The translations under genes were made by a program, and so were the position numbers. Positions 62,641-64,000 of a DNA stretch of 64,000 nucleotides are shown piece by piece (the stretch's first letter is position 1; every line of letters begins with the position of its first letter). Below the pieces are notes generated by a model. The model saw only the letters and a list, made by a program, of their open reading frames with translations. It was not told the DNA's origin and did no database searches. Origin of the DNA: Herpetosiphon aurantiacus DSM 785 (GTDB lineage: Bacteria > Chloroflexota > Chloroflexia > Chloroflexales > Herpetosiphonaceae); assembly GCA_000018565.1 (NCBI GenBank), contig CP000875.1, positions 1,627,199-1,691,198 of the forward strand. Reading direction: 5' to 3'.

Positions 62641-64000
62641 CGAACCCTGTTTGTGCAGCACTGGGCTGAAACGAACCAACGATCATTGGTGGCTATGGAG
62701 CCGTGTCTGTTCACGTATCTGAGACAGAGCAGGCGGTGGACGGAGGGCCACAAAGCGCGACGTTTGGGTTTGGTGACGCGACCCACCGGTCACCCATGCC
62801 ACACTCCTCAGCAGATTCAGCGCACACGCGGTCAGCACATGCTGGAGTCGCGTTTTCGCCATCCCACCATAGCGACTCTGCCGCATCCCACAGACTCGGG
62901 TTGCTTGCGACATTAGTCCCTCGACTCCCGCCCGTTTTGCATACTGCCGTTTGAAGGCATCGGTTGTTTGGGCGTGCCGCCGCTGCTGAAGGACTTCATG
63001 CTGTTCTCGGGGGCGGAGCGAAAGGCCTCGTGCTGCGGTTGCCGTATGCGTACACTGTGTTCGGACTGGACACGCTCGGCAGTCACGCGGTCGAAACGTC
63101 ACGCGAATGGCAGGATTCCCGTGTCGATCCTGATGCGAAATCCATTTGGTACTTGCGTGTCCTTGGGGACAAATGACCACCTTCGCGTCCCAATCGACCT
63201 GAAATCGCGTGATATCGAAGGCGGTCGGGTCTTTCGCTTGCCAGGCACTATCGCGAGCAATTGGCCCGCACAGTGTAATCCCATAGGTGGACTGGCTGGT
63301 GAGCATCGCTGCTGCATCGGTATAGCCCGTATCAACAAGATGGGTGCTGGGAAGGAGATCATGGCGAGCAAGGCCCTCATGAATCTGGTCTAAGACTTCA
63401 CCATCACGAATCGTGGATGGCGTGGTAAGCACATGCGTGATGAGGCAGGGCAGATCAGCATCGAAGGTTTCAGTCAGATGCACTTTGTATCCCGTCCATT
63501 CCATATTGCGTTTCGTGCTGTACTGCGCATCGCGATCATAGGGCGAATGAATGCGCATCCTGCTCGGTGGCATATCAGCCACTTCACGCCAGCGAACTGG
63601 TCCATTGGGGGCATGGTATTGTTGCCACCAAACGCGACGAAGGATGCATACGGCGGGATGAACGTGCAGTTCACGCGGGGCAGTCGGTGCCGCAAGGAGG
63701 GTGAGGAGTTCAAACCCATCGGCTCCAATCTGCTCGGCAAGACGTTGACGGTCGGCGGCTGCCTTCGGAAAGCGATATGCATCAGCACGTGGCCCATAGC
63801 GATCAAACCACGGCGGTGGAATCTGGCAGCGGACCCATGCGGGAGCCACGGTTGCGAGCGCATTGAGGGTGGCACGCATCGTTTCGCCAAGACATTCAAT
63901 GCGACTCAGGCCACGAACTGCCGCGAGGACATGGGTCGAATCGGTGCGTTGTTGCCCGCGTGTTCGCAGTAATCCGTAATCGCGAAGGCGCTCCAGCAGG
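62633..64000 (-). mobile_element. IS1182-type insertion sequence, left end and body (continues past window)
   Basis: The element interrupts the dehydrogenase gene. Its transposase end lies near 62683, and the terminal non-coding stretch has an inverted repeat, AGTGCTG (62633-62639) with CAGCACT (62656-62662), near the junction. The exact end and target duplication cannot be fixed because the other end is outside the window. The IS is visibly more GC-rich than the host gene. Confidence 0.78.
62683..64000 (-). CDS. IS1182 family DDE transposase (5' end beyond window)
   Basis: The reading frame is open to the right edge; 40 codons upstream of the first in-window ATG (63879) include [18 protein letters not shown], the segment with the first catalytic Asp. 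Downstream are [18 protein letters not shown], the second Asp in [11 protein letters not shown], the Cys-rich [10 protein letters not shown] and the Glu region [16 protein letters not shown]. These are typical of IS1182-type DDE transposases. The frame appears intact, so the element may be active. It reads on the minus strand, the same direction as the gene it interrupts. Confidence 0.88.
   Translation of the reverse strand, partial: LLERLRDYGLLRTRGQQRTDSTHVLAAVRGLSRIECLGETMRATLNALATVAPAWVRCQIPPPWFDRYGPRADAYRFPKAAADRQRLAEQIGADGFELLTLLAAPTAPRELHVHPAVCILRRVWWQQYHAPNGPVRWREVADMPPSRMRIHSPYDRDAQYSTKRNMEWTGYKVHLTETFDADLPCLITHVLTTPSTIRDGEVLDQIHEGLARHDLLPSTHLVDTGYTDAAAMLTSQSTYGITLCGPIARDSAWQAKDPTAFDITRFQVDWDAKVVICPQGHASTKWISHQDRHGNPAIRVTFRPRDCRACPVRTQCTHTATAARGLSLRPREQHEVLQQRRHAQTTDAFKRQYAKRAGVEGLMSQATRVCGMRQSRYGGMAKTRLQHVLTACALNLLRSVAWVTGGSRHQTQTSRFVALRPPPALSQIREQTRLHSHQ

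Noticed and set aside
62277..62786. The dehydrogenase frame taken as a complete 169-residue gene
   Set aside because: Its first 50 residues read through IS DNA and resemble nothing; real homology begins at LYGDILSD.
1..64000. tRNA, rRNA, tmRNA or CRISPR loci
   Set aside because: I looked for cloverleaf-like tRNA ends, rRNA-like stretches and regular repeat-spacer arrays and recognised none; a covariance-model scan would be decisive.

Overview
The window looks like a Chloroflexota chromosome, most likely a Herpetosiphon-type filamentous predator. This is inferred from moderate GC, abundant secreted polysaccharidases, very large ATPase/TPR signalling proteins, a giant SpvB/RHS protein, and GC-rich intergenic repeats; no rRNA or marker gene in the window proves it.

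Layout, left to right. (1) 260-4292, plus strand: an NfeD/YqiJ-like protein, a flotillin/YqiK-like scaffold with a long coiled coil, and a DhaL/Dak2-like protein with a Gln/Gly/Phe-rich tail. (2) 4338-7937, minus strand: a SpoIIE-type phosphatase, an AraC regulator and a 14-TM drug exporter. (3) 8165-10948: a secreted GH9 cellulase. (4) 11193-16809, minus strand: one operon holding an Rsb-type partner switch (STAS antagonist, HATPase-STAS fusion, GAF/SpoIIE phosphatase) followed by a short-chain dehydrogenase and a methyltransferase, driven by an extended -10 promoter. (5) 16956-21473: META lipoprotein, a TetR regulator with twin palindromic operators in front of itself and of an epimerase-like gene, and an S9 peptidase. 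(6) 21858-32225: secreted GH81 beta-1,3-glucanase with a ricin-type lectin, a small membrane-anchored protein, an adenylate cyclase-ATPase-TPR regulator, and a GH3 beta-glucosidase. GH9, GH81 and GH3 together suit attack on glucan-walled prey or biomass.

(7) 32402-39652 is accessory: an orphan Cas6-family gene, a two-repeat cyanovirin-N-like protein without its usual disulfides, an AraC/cupin convergent pair, a HEPN-type protein with an unknown partner, a divergent AAA+ ATPase and a GNAT acetyltransferase. (8) 39676-49496 is the most notable block: a 2138-residue secreted SpvB/RHS protein with an AT-rich unique C-terminal tip, a four-TM membrane protein just downstream, and a divergent winged-helix/NB-ARC/TPR regulator. 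Two 41-bp boxes, each of four CTAACAT-like heptamers with identical 5-3-5 spacing, lie upstream of the regulator/RHS pair and upstream of the membrane-protein gene. They suggest one regulon, and possibly a toxin/immunity or exported-weapon system.

(9) 49577-62104, minus strand: smpB, a 52-residue zinc-ribbon protein, pyrF, an orphan histidine kinase, GNAT, an MFS transporter, a small membrane protein, an FtsW/RodA protein, and a 1774-residue Ser/Thr kinase-ATPase-TPR-GAF-GGDEF protein. (10) At the right edge an IS1182-type element has cut off the 5' part of an isocitrate/isopropylmalate dehydrogenase-type gene; the transposase runs off the window. No tRNA, rRNA or CRISPR array was recognised.
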